Origin: Kribbella soli
GTDB lineage: Bacteria > Actinomycetota > Actinomycetes > Propionibacteriales > Kribbellaceae
Reading direction: 5' to 3'
Length of the DNA: 64,000 nucleotides
NCBI RefSeq assembly: GCF_004331345.1
Contig: NZ_SJJZ01000003.1
Coordinates: 310,001-374,000, forward strand
In this document: positions 25,774 through 34,668 of the stretch, in pieces
How the letters are laid out: the number at the start of each line of letters is the position of its first letter
Position numbering within the stretch: the stretch's first letter is position 1
Program-made: the position numbers and the translations under genes
Notes under the pieces: generated by a model
Seen by the model: the letters and a program-made list of their open reading frames with translations, nothing else
Told to the model about the DNA's origin: nothing
Database searches by the model: none

Positions 25774-26807
25774 CCCGATTCCCCGCAGTGGACGGACTGC
25801 GAGTGATAGCTGCACTCGCAGTGGTGGTGTCACAGGTCGGTCTGCACACGCATGCGCCGTTCGCCGGGGTCGTGTCCCGGCTGGACGTCGGCTGGGCCAT
25901 CTTCTGTGCAGTGTCCGGGTTCCTGCTCTACCGGCCGCACGTACTGGCGTGGTTCTCCGGCACCCTGCCCCCGCTCACCCTCCCGTACCTGCGCAGCCGC
26001 GCACTACGCATCCTCCCGGCACTGTTGGTCGCCGTCGTGCTGTCGATCGTCCTCGTCCCACAGCCGGCGACCACCTACCTCCGCTGGGCCGTCCTGACGC
26101 CGCTCCCGTTCTACCTGCTCCTGCCCGGTCTGGGGCGGCTGCTGACCGGGTACGAGCGTCCCACCCGCCGCAGTGTCCGGTGGCGGCTCCTGGTCCTGGT
26201 CGCGCTGACCGTGCTCGGACCGGTGTGGATGGCCGCGGTTATGGCAACCGGTCACCCCGAGGCAGGGCTCTGGCTGCCCGGGTACCTCGGCTGGTTCGCC
26301 GTCGGCATGGGTATGGCGCTCTGGCAGGTCGCCCGCGCCACAGGTCGGCTCGGCCCGTCAACACTCGACATGCTGACCAGAGTCCCCGGCACACTCTGGG
26401 GAATCGCTGCAGCGCTCCTGCTGATCACCGCGACTCCGATCGCCGGTCCGTACGACCACTCCACCCCCACAGCCGCGCAGGCGCTCATCAAGAGCCTGCT
26501 CTACACAGTCGTCGTCGCCTGTGTCCTCTTCCCGGTCCTGACGCCTACAGCCAGGACAGTCCGCGTACTGGGCGGTCGACCGGCGCAGCTCGCAGCACAG
26601 CTCTCGTACGGCGTTGTGGCGTACCAGTTCGTCGTACTAGGCCTGATCGACGGTCCGTTCGCCGTACAACTGCCCGTGACTCTGCTGGCCTCTGTCGTCC
26701 TGGCAGCAGTCAGCTACCGCCTCGTCGAACGTCCTGTGGTGAAGAACGCGGCAGTGGCCAAGACCGAGAGCAAGGCAACCAGCCCGAGCAGCAGCCCGGC
26801 GCGGTAA
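25770..26807 (+). CDS. Acyltransferase-3 (OafA/YrhL-like) membrane protein lacking the usual histidine
   Basis: A 345-residue protein with about ten membrane helices, beginning with the family signature VDGLRVIAALAVVV. Members transfer acyl groups to extracytoplasmic glycans or lipids. The family normally has R-x10-H in the first helix; here R11 is followed ten residues later by Q22, with histidines only at 26 and 28. The later LSYGVVAYQFVVLG and YRLVERPV stretches are normal. Translation is coupled to the methyltransferase. The last 94 bases overlap the opposing AftD-like gene. Confidence 0.8.
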   Translation: MTRFPAVDGLRVIAALAVVVSQVGLHTHAPFAGVVSRLDVGWAIFCAVSGFLLYRPHVLAWFSGTLPPLTLPYLRSRALRILPALLVAVVLSIVLVPQPATTYLRWAVLTPLPFYLLLPGLGRLLTGYERPTRRSVRWRLLVLVALTVLGPVWMAAVMATGHPEAGLWLPGYLGWFAVGMGMALWQVARATGRLGPSTLDMLTRVPGTLWGIAAALLLITATPIAGPYDHSTPTAAQALIKSLLYTVVVACVLFPVLTPTARTVRVLGGRPAQLAAQLSYGVVAYQFVVLGLIDGPFAVQLPVTLLASVVLAAVSYRLVERPVVKNAAVAKTESKATSPSSSPAR

Positions 26808-29392
26808 GTCCTGTCCGGCATGAAGCTTGCCGTGACCACCTGCTCCGGCCCGGCCGGCAGGACCCAGCCCTGCTGCCAGCCGCCGATCCGGATCGGCGTG
26901 AGCTTCTGGCCGCTGCCGTCGTACGCCTCCCAGCCTTCGTTGTAGTTCTGCGCGACGGCCAGCACGGACTGCTCGTCCGCATCCGGCACCTCGACCGTCA
27001 GCTCGGTCGGGTTGGGACGCCAGACGTCCACACCCTGCACCGGCGTCACGGACACGTCTCCGAACCCCGCCTTCACCAGCGTGGTCTCGACCGGCACCAG
27101 CCCCCCGTTCGCCTGCACCTCCACCTGGTGGAGGCCGGACCGCAGCGGGATGGTCGACATCTGGCCACACAGGGCGAACGCCACCTGCCGCCGCTGCAGC
27201 AGATCCCGCATGGTCGCCGCGACCTGCGTCCGCGCCGGTACGCCGTCGACGCGGACCGTCGGCCCGTTGCCGCAGTACGCCGGAACCCGGCGCTGCGGAG
27301 GGACCGCCTTCCGCAGTTCGTCCGCACCGAGAACCTCGACCTCGGTCACGCCGACCGGACTGGTCCGCGCGTCCTGCAGCGGCTTCGTCGCGGTGAAGTC
27401 GATCCTGACGGTCCGCACGTGCCTCGTCGCGAACCGGACGTACCCACCGGCGTCGACCGTGGCCGGGAGCGTCGCACCGCCGTCGAAGTGCAACACGACC
27501 TCTGCCGGCCGCGAACCGTTCAGGTACGCCTGGAACCGCAGCCCCTGCACGTCCCTTGCTGCAGGCAACTTCAGTGTCAGGCTCGGTGCCGGGTCGTCCG
27601 GCGCGGCCAGCCAGCCGGTGCCGAGATCGCGGTCGACCGCCGCGTTCGGCCGTCCCTCCGGCGCGGCGACCGCCCGCGACGACGCCGTGGCGGTGATCGC
27701 TCCCGGCACCGACAGCAGCCGTTCGAGCGCCTCGCCGTCCCGCGGCAGGGCCGTCCCGCGGAGCTGGTACGTCGCGGCCTGCGGGAGCTGCACAATGCGG
27801 GACAGGCCGTTCGGTTCGGCGGAGTCCTTCGCCTGGTCTTGGCCACACAAGGCCCGCGCGCCAACGTGCAGACAGGCTGACCTGCCGATCTGCGCGTTCC
27901 GCAGTACCACTGCACTCGGCTGCTGCTGATCAGTCTGCTGGCTGTCGGTCGCGATCAGTGGCAGACCGTCCAGCTTGCCGTTGGCGTCTGCCCGCAGTAC
28001 AGCAGCCCCCTGGCCACCGAGCGCGGTCACCACAGTCGGTACGTCGTCAGCGGTGCCGCCGACCGCTACGAGCCGGGACCGAGGGATCAGCCGACCTGGG
28101 GTGGTCGCCCCGACGTCGTAGATCTCCACGCTCGGGTACGGCAGGCGGGCCTGCCCAGGCGGGCCGAAGTACGCCACCCGTCCGATGCCGGAGTCGGCCA
28201 GACTCTCGTGGATCGCCAGCGACGGCGTGCCTTCCGGTACGTCGTTCCGTACGACGACGTACCGGACGCCGTCGCGGGTCAGCTCCTGACGCAGCGCCGG
28301 GTCACCGACGCCGGAGTCGATACGGCTCCGCATGTCATTCGTGAGCGCGGCCAGTGGGCGGCTCACGAGGGCAGCGAGCGGTTCGCTGGAGCTGGACAGG
28401 ACCAGCACGCTGCCGGGTGTGGTCTGCTCGTCCAACCAGCTGGCCGCGTCCTCCCAGTGCGGCGGGATCGCAGCGAACGCCCCGTCCGGTCGGGTAAGCA
28501 CCACGGGCAGGGCGGCGGCCACGGCCAGGCAGGTGACCAGAACAGGTACGACGCGGCGGTGGACGCCTCGTGTGACGGACAGGTTGGTCAGGCGGCGCAG
28601 GAAGTGCGCCGCAGCCAGTGCGAGCGGCACTGCGACCACCGCACCGGCGACCGGTATCCAGCGCGGGCTTTGCGGCGCAGCGCCGTACCGGAACTGCATG
28701 AGCAGTGGGACCAGCCACCAGATCGACGCTGCGACGACGAAGCCCAGCCACGCGACAGTCAGCTTCACCCTCGCGCGCACCAGGAGCCAGACGGCCGGTG
28801 CGACGAGGGTCGCGACGCCGGCCACCGGGTTGGCGCCGCCGATCAGCGCAAACGCGACAGCCGACCAGCTGACCCGCCACCAGCCGGAGCGGGCACCTGG
28901 TGAGACGAGTGGCAGTAATACCCACGGGGCCATGGCCAGCGGCCACACCTCGATGGGGAGCCCGCCGAACGCCAGTGGAACCACGGCGTACAGCAGTGCG
29001 ACGGCGAGCCGTGTCCAAGGCACGCCGTACTGCAGGACGTTGCAGAGCTTCCAGATGCCGAGGAACGCGACGCACAGGACCAGCGACCACCACAGGCGCT
29101 GCGTGATCCAGTCCGGCACCGACAGCGTGTCCAGCAACCAGTGGAACGGCCCCATCGGAAACAGGTAGCCGTAGGCGTCACTCTGCAGTTGGCCGAACGC
29201 AGTGTGCGGATCCCACAGGTGCAGTGCGCGCGACAGGAACCCGCCCGGCCCGGCCGTCAGCTCGAGTCTGCGATCCGGAACGATCTGGCCGGGAGCACGC
29301 TGAAAGCACAGAGCGATCAGAGCAAGGCATCCCAGGACGAGCCGTGCCCGCCAGACGACCTGCTCCGAACTACCAGCTTTCAGCCTCCTCAC
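26714..29392 (-). CDS. Contracted AftD-like (DUF3367) arabinofuranosyltransferase family membrane protein
   Basis: The first part matches AftD/DUF3367 alpha-(1->3)-arabinofuranosyltransferases: FLSRALHLWDPHTAFGQLQSDAYGYLFPMGPFHWLL, then SIWWLVPLL. The C-terminal part has a carbohydrate-binding-like beta module (AVDRDLGTGWLA) and a last membrane helix. At about 890 residues it is much shorter than family members I know (about 1,300-1,400): the segment after the RY motif, which normally holds several helices and a large loop, is nearly absent. I start at GTG 29392, which has TAATGT seven bases upstream; an upstream TTG at 29458 is less convincing. Confidence 0.7.
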   Translation of the reverse strand: MRRLKAGSSEQVVWRARLVLGCLALIALCFQRAPGQIVPDRRLELTAGPGGFLSRALHLWDPHTAFGQLQSDAYGYLFPMGPFHWLLDTLSVPDWITQRLWWSLVLCVAFLGIWKLCNVLQYGVPWTRLAVALLYAVVPLAFGGLPIEVWPLAMAPWVLLPLVSPGARSGWWRVSWSAVAFALIGGANPVAGVATLVAPAVWLLVRARVKLTVAWLGFVVAASIWWLVPLLMQFRYGAAPQSPRWIPVAGAVVAVPLALAAAHFLRRLTNLSVTRGVHRRVVPVLVTCLAVAAALPVVLTRPDGAFAAIPPHWEDAASWLDEQTTPGSVLVLSSSSEPLAALVSRPLAALTNDMRSRIDSGVGDPALRQELTRDGVRYVVVRNDVPEGTPSLAIHESLADSGIGRVAYFGPPGQARLPYPSVEIYDVGATTPGRLIPRSRLVAVGGTADDVPTVVTALGGQGAAVLRADANGKLDGLPLIATDSQQTDQQQPSAVVLRNAQIGRSACLHVGARALCGQDQAKDSAEPNGLSRIVQLPQAATYQLRGTALPRDGEALERLLSVPGAITATASSRAVAAPEGRPNAAVDRDLGTGWLAAPDDPAPSLTLKLPAARDVQGLRFQAYLNGSRPAEVVLHFDGGATLPATVDAGGYVRFATRHVRTVRIDFTATKPLQDARTSPVGVTEVEVLGADELRKAVPPQRRVPAYCGNGPTVRVDGVPARTQVAATMRDLLQRRQVAFALCGQMSTIPLRSGLHQVEVQANGGLVPVETTLVKAGFGDVSVTPVQGVDVWRPNPTELTVEVPDADEQSVLAVAQNYNEGWEAYDGSGQKLTPIRIGGWQQGWVLPAGPEQVVTASFMPDRTYRAGLLLGLVALLSVLATAAFFTTGRSTRR

Positions 29393-29399
29393 CGGCCGG

Positions 29400-29405
29400 A
29401 CATTA
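29400..29405 (-). promoter_or_regulatory. Putative -10 box (TAATGT) for a leaderless aftD-like transcript
   Basis: TAATGT on the minus strand ends seven bases before GTG 29392 and no Shine-Dalgarno lies between. It helps choose among several possible starts. Confidence 0.45.
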
Positions 29406-29484
29406 ACGGATCCGGCGGCTCCTGGGCGGCATCGTTGCCGTACCGTGAGGTCCGGCAAATCTCACACGATCCGAGGCAGCGTAA

Positions 29485-30756
29485 ATGACGTCTGGCATCA
29501 CTCCGGCCGATGCACCGAAGGCCAAGCGCCTGGCGTTCCTGCGGCGGGCCACCGTGGTGGCCGTAGCGATGGCGATCATGAACGTCGCCGCCTACGGATT
29601 CACGCTCATCGGCACGCACCGGCTCGCCCCGGAACAGTTCGGCGCCCTCACGGCCTTGCTGGGTCTGCTGCTGATCGGCAATGTCGCCTCGCTCGGCCTG
29701 CAGGCAGCCGGCGCCCGCCAACTCGCGACACACTCCGGTGCCGGCGCCGGAGAACTGGCCGACGCGATGCTGAAGGCAGGCAATCGCGCGGCGCTCGGAC
29801 TGACCGCGGTCTGCCTGGTGCTCACGCCGGTGTTCATGTGGCTGCTGCACATCGATTCGGTGGTCTCGATCCTGCTGCTCGCCCCGACGCTCGGCTGCCT
29901 GACGGTGATGGGGTCCCAGCTCGGCGTCCTCCAGGGCAGCAAACGCTGGACCGAGCTGGCCGCGATCTACACCTCCACCGGTGTCGGCCGCCTCGTCCTG
30001 GGCGGCGGCGCACTGCTCATCCGTCCGACGCTCGACTCAGCGATGATCGGTCTCGCGCTCGGCGCCGCCGTACCGGTCGTGATCGGCCGCATCGCGCTCC
30101 GCGGATCGACCGGCGCGACCAAGGACCAGGTCAAGGAGGTACTGCGGGAGACCGTGCACGGCACGCACACGCTGCTGGCGTTCTTCGCGCTCGCCAACGC
30201 CGACGTGTTGTTCGCCCGCGCATTGCTCGACGGCACGGACAGCGGGTACTACGCGGCCGGAGTGATCATCGCGAAAGCCTGCCTGTTCCTCCCGCAGTTC
30301 GTCATCGTCCTGGTGTTCCCGACCCTCGCACAGGCGCCGGGTGACACCCTGCGGCTGCGCAAGGCGATCGCGGCTGTCGCGGGTCTCGGTGTGTGCACGG
30401 TCATCGGCACCCTGATCCTTCCCGATCTGGTCGTCGCGATCATCGGCGGCGAGGAGAAGTACGCACCCCTCGGCCCCTACACCTGGCTGTTCGCAGTCTC
30501 CGGCTCCGCGTACGCCGTACTGCAGCTGGTCGTGTACGCCGCAATCGCGCAGCAGGAGAAGCGCGCCGCGCTGGCGATCTGGCTCGGTCTGGTGGTGCTC
30601 GCGGTGGCCGCCGGGGTCATTCTCGGCACCGGCATCGCGACCGGCCTGGACGGCGTGAAGGTGCTGGCCGCGATGACCAGCACCTGCGCGCTCCTGCTGT
30701 CGGCAGGCCTGGCGGCAGGACTGCACCGCCAGGCCGCCGAATCACCACAAGCTTGA
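29485..30756 (+). CDS. Oligosaccharide flippase family protein (MATE/Wzx-like)
   Basis: A 423-residue protein with about twelve membrane helices, resembling polysaccharide biosynthesis/flippase proteins. Typical parts are the first helix pair with GTHRLAPEQFGALTALLGLLLIG and the central segment NADVLFARALLDGTDSGYYAAGVIIAKACLFLPQFV. Such proteins move lipid-linked glycans across the membrane. It diverges from the AftD-like gene, and the pair may serve one envelope glycan. ATG 29485 has GAGG upstream. Its 3' end overlaps the opposing ABC permease gene by 15 bases. Confidence 0.8.
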   Translation: MTSGITPADAPKAKRLAFLRRATVVAVAMAIMNVAAYGFTLIGTHRLAPEQFGALTALLGLLLIGNVASLGLQAAGARQLATHSGAGAGELADAMLKAGNRAALGLTAVCLVLTPVFMWLLHIDSVVSILLLAPTLGCLTVMGSQLGVLQGSKRWTELAAIYTSTGVGRLVLGGGALLIRPTLDSAMIGLALGAAVPVVIGRIALRGSTGATKDQVKEVLRETVHGTHTLLAFFALANADVLFARALLDGTDSGYYAAGVIIAKACLFLPQFVIVLVFPTLAQAPGDTLRLRKAIAAVAGLGVCTVIGTLILPDLVVAIIGGEEKYAPLGPYTWLFAVSGSAYAVLQLVVYAAIAQQEKRAALAIWLGLVVLAVAAGVILGTGIATGLDGVKVLAAMTSTCALLLSAGLAAGLHRQAAESPQA

Positions 30757-31728
30757 CTTCGCGAACCGCCGGGCGAACGTGTTCGCCAGCACCAGCAACA
30801 CCAGCCCGATCACCGATCTGAACAGCCCGATCGCGGTCGCATAACTGAACTGTGGGACGGACGAGGCCAGGCCGATCTTGTAGACGTAGGTATCGATCAC
30901 CTCCGCTACGTCGAGATTCAGGCTGTTCTGCATCAGCAGCACCTTCTCGAAGCCGACGGACAGGATCCGGCCGATGTCCAGGATCAGCAGGATCACCGCG
31001 ACCGGCACGATCGCCGGCAGATCGATGTGCCACATCCGCCGCAACCGGGACGCCCCGTCCACGATCGCCGCCTCGTGCAGCTCCGGCGGCACGCTGGTCA
31101 GCGCGGCCAGGTAGATGATCGCTGCGAATCCCATCGTCTGCCACGCGCCCGACCAGACGAAGAGATGCCGGAACATCCCCGAGTCGCCCATGACATCGGT
31201 CGGACCGAACCCGAACAACCCGATCAGCTTGTTCGTCACACCGGTGTTCGGACTGGTCAGGACCACGAGCAGACCGACCACGACCACTGTCGAGATGAAG
31301 TGCGGCGCGTAGGTGATCAGCTGCGTCGTGCGGCTGAACCACTTCTTCCGAACCGTGTTCAGGCACAGCGCGAGGATGATCGGCAACGGGAACGTCGCGA
31401 CCAGTTCGTAGACGTGCAGATACACGGTGTTCTTGATCAGCCGCCAGAACTGGTACGACTCCACGAACCGGTCGAAGTACTTCATCCCGGCCCAGGGGCT
31501 GCCCCAGATCCCGGACACCACGTTGTAGTCCTTGAACGCGATGATCACGCCGTACATCGGCCAGTACGCGAAGATGGCCAGCCAGATCAGCGGCAGCGCG
31601 AGCATCGCGTACAGCTGCCAGTTCCTGCGGATCCGCAGCCCGAGGCCGACCCTGGACTTCGCCACCCGAGTGCGCTTGTGGCCGGCCGACCGCACCGACG
31701 ACCTTGTCTCAGTTTCTGTTGTGGCCAC
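30742..31728 (-). CDS. Sugar ABC transporter permease (LplB-like)
   Basis: A 328-residue inner-membrane permease with six helices and the EAA loop EAAIVDGASRLRRMWHIDLP that docks to the ATPase. The style (LYAMLALPLIWLAIFAYWPMYGVIIAFKDYN) is that of the LplB/YteP group, which imports complex or acidic oligosaccharides in Gram-positive bacteria. GTG 31728 has GAGG upstream, six bases after the preceding permease gene. No ATPase gene is in the cluster, so a shared MsiK-type ATPase encoded elsewhere is likely. Confidence 0.88.
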   Translation of the reverse strand: MATTETETRSSVRSAGHKRTRVAKSRVGLGLRIRRNWQLYAMLALPLIWLAIFAYWPMYGVIIAFKDYNVVSGIWGSPWAGMKYFDRFVESYQFWRLIKNTVYLHVYELVATFPLPIILALCLNTVRKKWFSRTTQLITYAPHFISTVVVVGLLVVLTSPNTGVTNKLIGLFGFGPTDVMGDSGMFRHLFVWSGAWQTMGFAAIIYLAALTSVPPELHEAAIVDGASRLRRMWHIDLPAIVPVAVILLILDIGRILSVGFEKVLLMQNSLNLDVAEVIDTYVYKIGLASSVPQFSYATAIGLFRSVIGLVLLVLANTFARRFAKSSLW

Positions 31729-31734
31729 GAGACC

Positions 31735-32673
31735 TCATCCCTTCAGGGAGCCGATCATGGCTCCCTTGACGAAGTGCTTCTGGACGAAGGGGTAGACCAG
31801 CAGCGGCGGAATCATGCCGATCACGATCAGCGAGTACTTCAGCTGCTGCTGCAACTCCTGCATCTGCGCCAGCTTGCTGGTGTCGGCCATCTGCGACGGG
31901 TCGACCTTGGTCTGGAGCAAGATCTGCCGCAGGATCACCTGCAACGGGAACAGGTGCTCGTTGGTCAGGTAGATCAGCGCGTTGAAGAACGAGTTCCACG
32001 AACCGACCGCGTAGAACAGCAGATTCACCGCGATGATCGGCTTGCTCAGCGGCAGGACGACGCGCCAGAAGAACCCGAAGTCGCTGCAGCCGTCCACCTT
32101 CCCGGCCTCCACCAACTCCTCCGGGATCGTCACCATGAAGTAGGTCCGGGTAATGATCACGTTCCAGACCGCCAGCGCGGTCGGCAGGATCATCGCCCAC
32201 CGCGTGTTCAGCAACCCCAGCTCGTGCACGACCAGATACGTCGGGATCAGCCCACCGCTGAACATCATCGTGAACACGAACGCCGCCATGATGATCCCTT
32301 TGCCCGGCAGCCCCTTCCGCGACAACGGGTACGCCGCGAGCAGCGTGAGGATCGTGGCGACCAGAGCGCCGGCGACCGCGTAGAACACCGAGTTGCCGAA
32401 GCCGCTGACGATCGACTTGTAGTCGAGGATCGCCTTGTACGCATCCAGCGTGAACCCGACCGGCCACAGCCACACCTCGCCGGCGGACACCAGCTTGGTG
32501 TTGCTGACGGAGGCACTGAGGACGTAGACGATCGGGTACAGCACCGCCAGGCAGAAGAGCCCGAGGGCGGTGTAGATACAGGCCAGCGCGATCTTGTCGC
32601 TCTTGGTGTCCTGGATCGGCGCACCGGCCCCGAGCCGCCGCTCGTCCGGCGCCAGCGTCGTTCCCGCGCTCAT
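31735..32673 (-). CDS. Carbohydrate ABC transporter permease (YtcP-like)
   Basis: A 312-residue permease, partner of the LplB-like gene. The EAA loop is EELVEAGKVDGCSDFGFFWRVVLP, and the C-terminus GAMIGSLKG is typical of the YtcP group. ATG 32673 overlaps the stop of the binding-protein gene (ATGA); the longer reading would run backwards into that gene. Confidence 0.88.
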   Translation of the reverse strand: MSAGTTLAPDERRLGAGAPIQDTKSDKIALACIYTALGLFCLAVLYPIVYVLSASVSNTKLVSAGEVWLWPVGFTLDAYKAILDYKSIVSGFGNSVFYAVAGALVATILTLLAAYPLSRKGLPGKGIIMAAFVFTMMFSGGLIPTYLVVHELGLLNTRWAMILPTALAVWNVIITRTYFMVTIPEELVEAGKVDGCSDFGFFWRVVLPLSKPIIAVNLLFYAVGSWNSFFNALIYLTNEHLFPLQVILRQILLQTKVDPSQMADTSKLAQMQELQQQLKYSLIVIGMIPPLLVYPFVQKHFVKGAMIGSLKG

Positions 32674-34418
32674 CCGTTGTACGTCTCGTAGGCGGTCTGC
32701 TGGAGTTCCAGATACGGCTTCACGCCGATCTTCGCGACCCGGCCCTTGTAGTCGTTCCACGCACCGTCGTCGTTGGGGTCGAGCTGCCCGGTGAGGAACT
32801 TGGCGAACGACTGGTTCACCTCGCCCTTGAGGTTGGTCCTCAGCTCCGCCTCCTGCGCGGCCTGGTCCTGGTCCAGGGTGACCGGCGGGAACTGCATCTC
32901 CGGCGGCTGCTTGTGCGGGAAGTACTTGTCCCTGGTCTGCTCGTAGAGCGGCTTCTCGAAGGTCATGTCCTTCGGGTTCACCCGCTCACTGAGCCGGAAG
33001 TCCTGGGACCGGTACATCGGGTTGTCCTGGCTCCAGTTGATGTTCTTCTGCGAGTTCCAGGTCGCGTCGAACCCGTAGACCGCCTGCTTGCCGTTGATCC
33101 CGAGCTCGCCCTTCTTCGCCCACGAGAACGCCGGACCGCCGTATCCGCGCAGGATCGCCTCCAGCTCGTACTGGGCGTCGGCCCACTGGACCAACTGCTC
33201 CGGCTTGGCGCACTTCTTGGTGATCACCAGGTGGGCCACCTCGACGCCGACGCCGGTGTAGTCCCACGCGGCGTACTGGACGCCGTTCGGTCCCTTCAGC
33301 GGCGGGCACGCCTCGTACTGGCGCCAGCGCGCGTGCGGGTCCTTCTGGTCGATGTCCAGGAAGACGCCCCAGTAGTTCGTCCGCGCGCCCCCGATCAGCG
33401 GCTTGCCGGACGCGTTGCCGTAGCGCTTCAGCTGGTCCTCGTCGGCGGTGAACACGTCCCGGTTGATCAGCCCGTCCTTGTACAGGCTGTTCACGAACTT
33501 CAGCCCCTCACGCCACTCGTCCTTGTCGAACGCGACGTCGACCTTGCCGTCGCGAACCACCAGCCACGGCTCACCCGGGTTGTAGAGGAACGGGTTCATG
33601 AAGAACGGGTCGATCGGGGAGTCCTTGTAGCCGGCGAACGGAATCGTCTTGCCGTTGCCCGCCAGGTCGGCCTTCTTGAATGCGCGCAGTACTTCGTGGA
33701 ACTCGTCGGTGGTCTGCGGCATGGCCAGCCCGACCTGCTTGATCCACTCGGTGTTCAGCCAGGCGCGGCCGTCGCTGGCCCGGCAGTGGTAGCAGTCGTT
33801 GATGCCGGGGAAGGAGTAGATCTTCTTGTCCGGCGCCTGGATCAGCTTGCGGGTGTCGGGATAGTCCTTCATCGCCTGCTGCAGGTTCAGCGCGTACCCG
33901 TCGATGTACTGGCCGACGTCGGTGAACAGTCCCTGCTGGCCGTACAGGAACAGTTGCGACCGGGTGAACGCGATCCCGAGGAAGGCGTCCGGGATGTCAC
34001 CGGCGGCGATCATCGCGTTGACCTTGGTCATCACGTCGTCGTCGGTGCCGCCGACCTGCATCCACTCGATGTGGATCCCGGTCTTCTGCTCCAGCCACTT
34101 GGTGAACGCGTTGGTCTTCCAGTCGCCGATCGTCACGTCCTGCTTGACGACGATCTTGAACGTCGTCTTCTCGGTCGTGATCGGCGTCAGCGTGCGGGCG
34201 ACCGGGCCGACGTACCCCTCCGGATACTGCACTGTCGCCAGCTTCGGGCCGAGCGTGACGCTGGGCGCCGCGGCGCCTGAACCCGGGGCTGCGGTGCCGG
34301 CGTTGCTCGAGCCACTGCACGCGCTGAGCACACCGCCGCCGGCGGCCGCGGTCAGTCCGAGGGCTCCGGCGATGAGTGATCGGCGGCTGAGTCCCGGGCG
34401 TGCGTGATCGTTCGGCAT
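32670..34418 (-). CDS. Extracellular solute-binding lipoprotein of a sugar ABC transporter (LplA-like)
   Basis: A 582-residue binding protein. A twin-arginine-like SRRSLIAGALG signal leads to a lipobox (LSAC) near residue 32, so it is anchored to the outer face of the membrane. The large size and stretches such as YSFPGINDCYHCRASDGRAWLN are characteristic of the LplA/YtcQ group. AGGAGG precedes ATG 34418. It heads the operon with the two permease genes. The ligand is probably an oligosaccharide, but which one cannot be read. Confidence 0.85.
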   Translation of the reverse strand: MPNDHARPGLSRRSLIAGALGLTAAAGGGVLSACSGSSNAGTAAPGSGAAAPSVTLGPKLATVQYPEGYVGPVARTLTPITTEKTTFKIVVKQDVTIGDWKTNAFTKWLEQKTGIHIEWMQVGGTDDDVMTKVNAMIAAGDIPDAFLGIAFTRSQLFLYGQQGLFTDVGQYIDGYALNLQQAMKDYPDTRKLIQAPDKKIYSFPGINDCYHCRASDGRAWLNTEWIKQVGLAMPQTTDEFHEVLRAFKKADLAGNGKTIPFAGYKDSPIDPFFMNPFLYNPGEPWLVVRDGKVDVAFDKDEWREGLKFVNSLYKDGLINRDVFTADEDQLKRYGNASGKPLIGGARTNYWGVFLDIDQKDPHARWRQYEACPPLKGPNGVQYAAWDYTGVGVEVAHLVITKKCAKPEQLVQWADAQYELEAILRGYGGPAFSWAKKGELGINGKQAVYGFDATWNSQKNINWSQDNPMYRSQDFRLSERVNPKDMTFEKPLYEQTRDKYFPHKQPPEMQFPPVTLDQDQAAQEAELRTNLKGEVNQSFAKFLTGQLDPNDDGAWNDYKGRVAKIGVKPYLELQQTAYETYNG

Positions 34419-34453
34419 GGTTCCTCCTAGGCGGCGGGGTCGGAACGGAGACG

Positions 34454-34493
34454 AAAGATCCGAGAGCAATATCCGATAGGATCTCGGATCTTT
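34454..34493. repeat. 12-bp inverted repeat in the leader of the sugar ABC operon
   Basis: AAAGATCCGAGA (34454-34465) and its exact complement (34482-34493) flank 16 bases, 36 bases upstream of the binding-protein ATG. The loop contains a further ATCCGATA copy. It could be an operator or an RNA hairpin in the leader. Confidence 0.6.
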
Positions 34494-34539
34494 TGCCCGG
34501 GAGAATGACATACAACGCGACCCGACGGAAGGTCTCGTC

Positions 34540-34557
34540 CGATACCGATCGGGATCG
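34540..34557. promoter_or_regulatory. 18-bp near-palindrome CGATACCGATCGGGATCG
   Basis: The two nine-base halves differ from perfect symmetry at one pair. It lies between the sugar ABC operon and the NUDIX gene, 40 bases from another near-palindrome, and is a candidate regulator-binding site. Confidence 0.4.
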
Positions 34558-34580
34558 ATCAATCACTGTTCGTATCTTGC

Positions 34581-34598
34581 GCGGCAAACGCTTGCCGC
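34581..34598. promoter_or_regulatory. LacI-family operator-like palindrome upstream of the sugar ABC operon
   Basis: GCGGCAAACGCTTGCCGC is symmetric except for one pair and has the central CG and GCAA/TTGC arms typical of LacI/PurR-type operators. It lies about 165 bases upstream of the binding-protein start. No LacI gene is in this window. Confidence 0.5.
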
Positions 34599-34655
34599 TT
34601 GCGTTCGGCCACCCAAATTTCTTGCGGCGAAGAAAGTCCTGGACGCCGGCCTCGG

Positions 34656-34661
34656 TAGGGT
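34656..34661 (+). promoter_or_regulatory. Putative -10 box (TAGGGT) for a leaderless NUDIX transcript
   Basis: TAGGGT ends seven bases before ATG 34669. The bases between (tctgggc) offer no ribosome site. Confidence 0.45.
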
Positions 34662-34668
34662 TCTGGGC

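Noticed and set aside
32913..34280. A 455-codon plus-strand frame opposite the binding-protein gene
   Set aside because: A shadow of the LplA-like gene, which has a lipobox, a ribosome site and family similarity.
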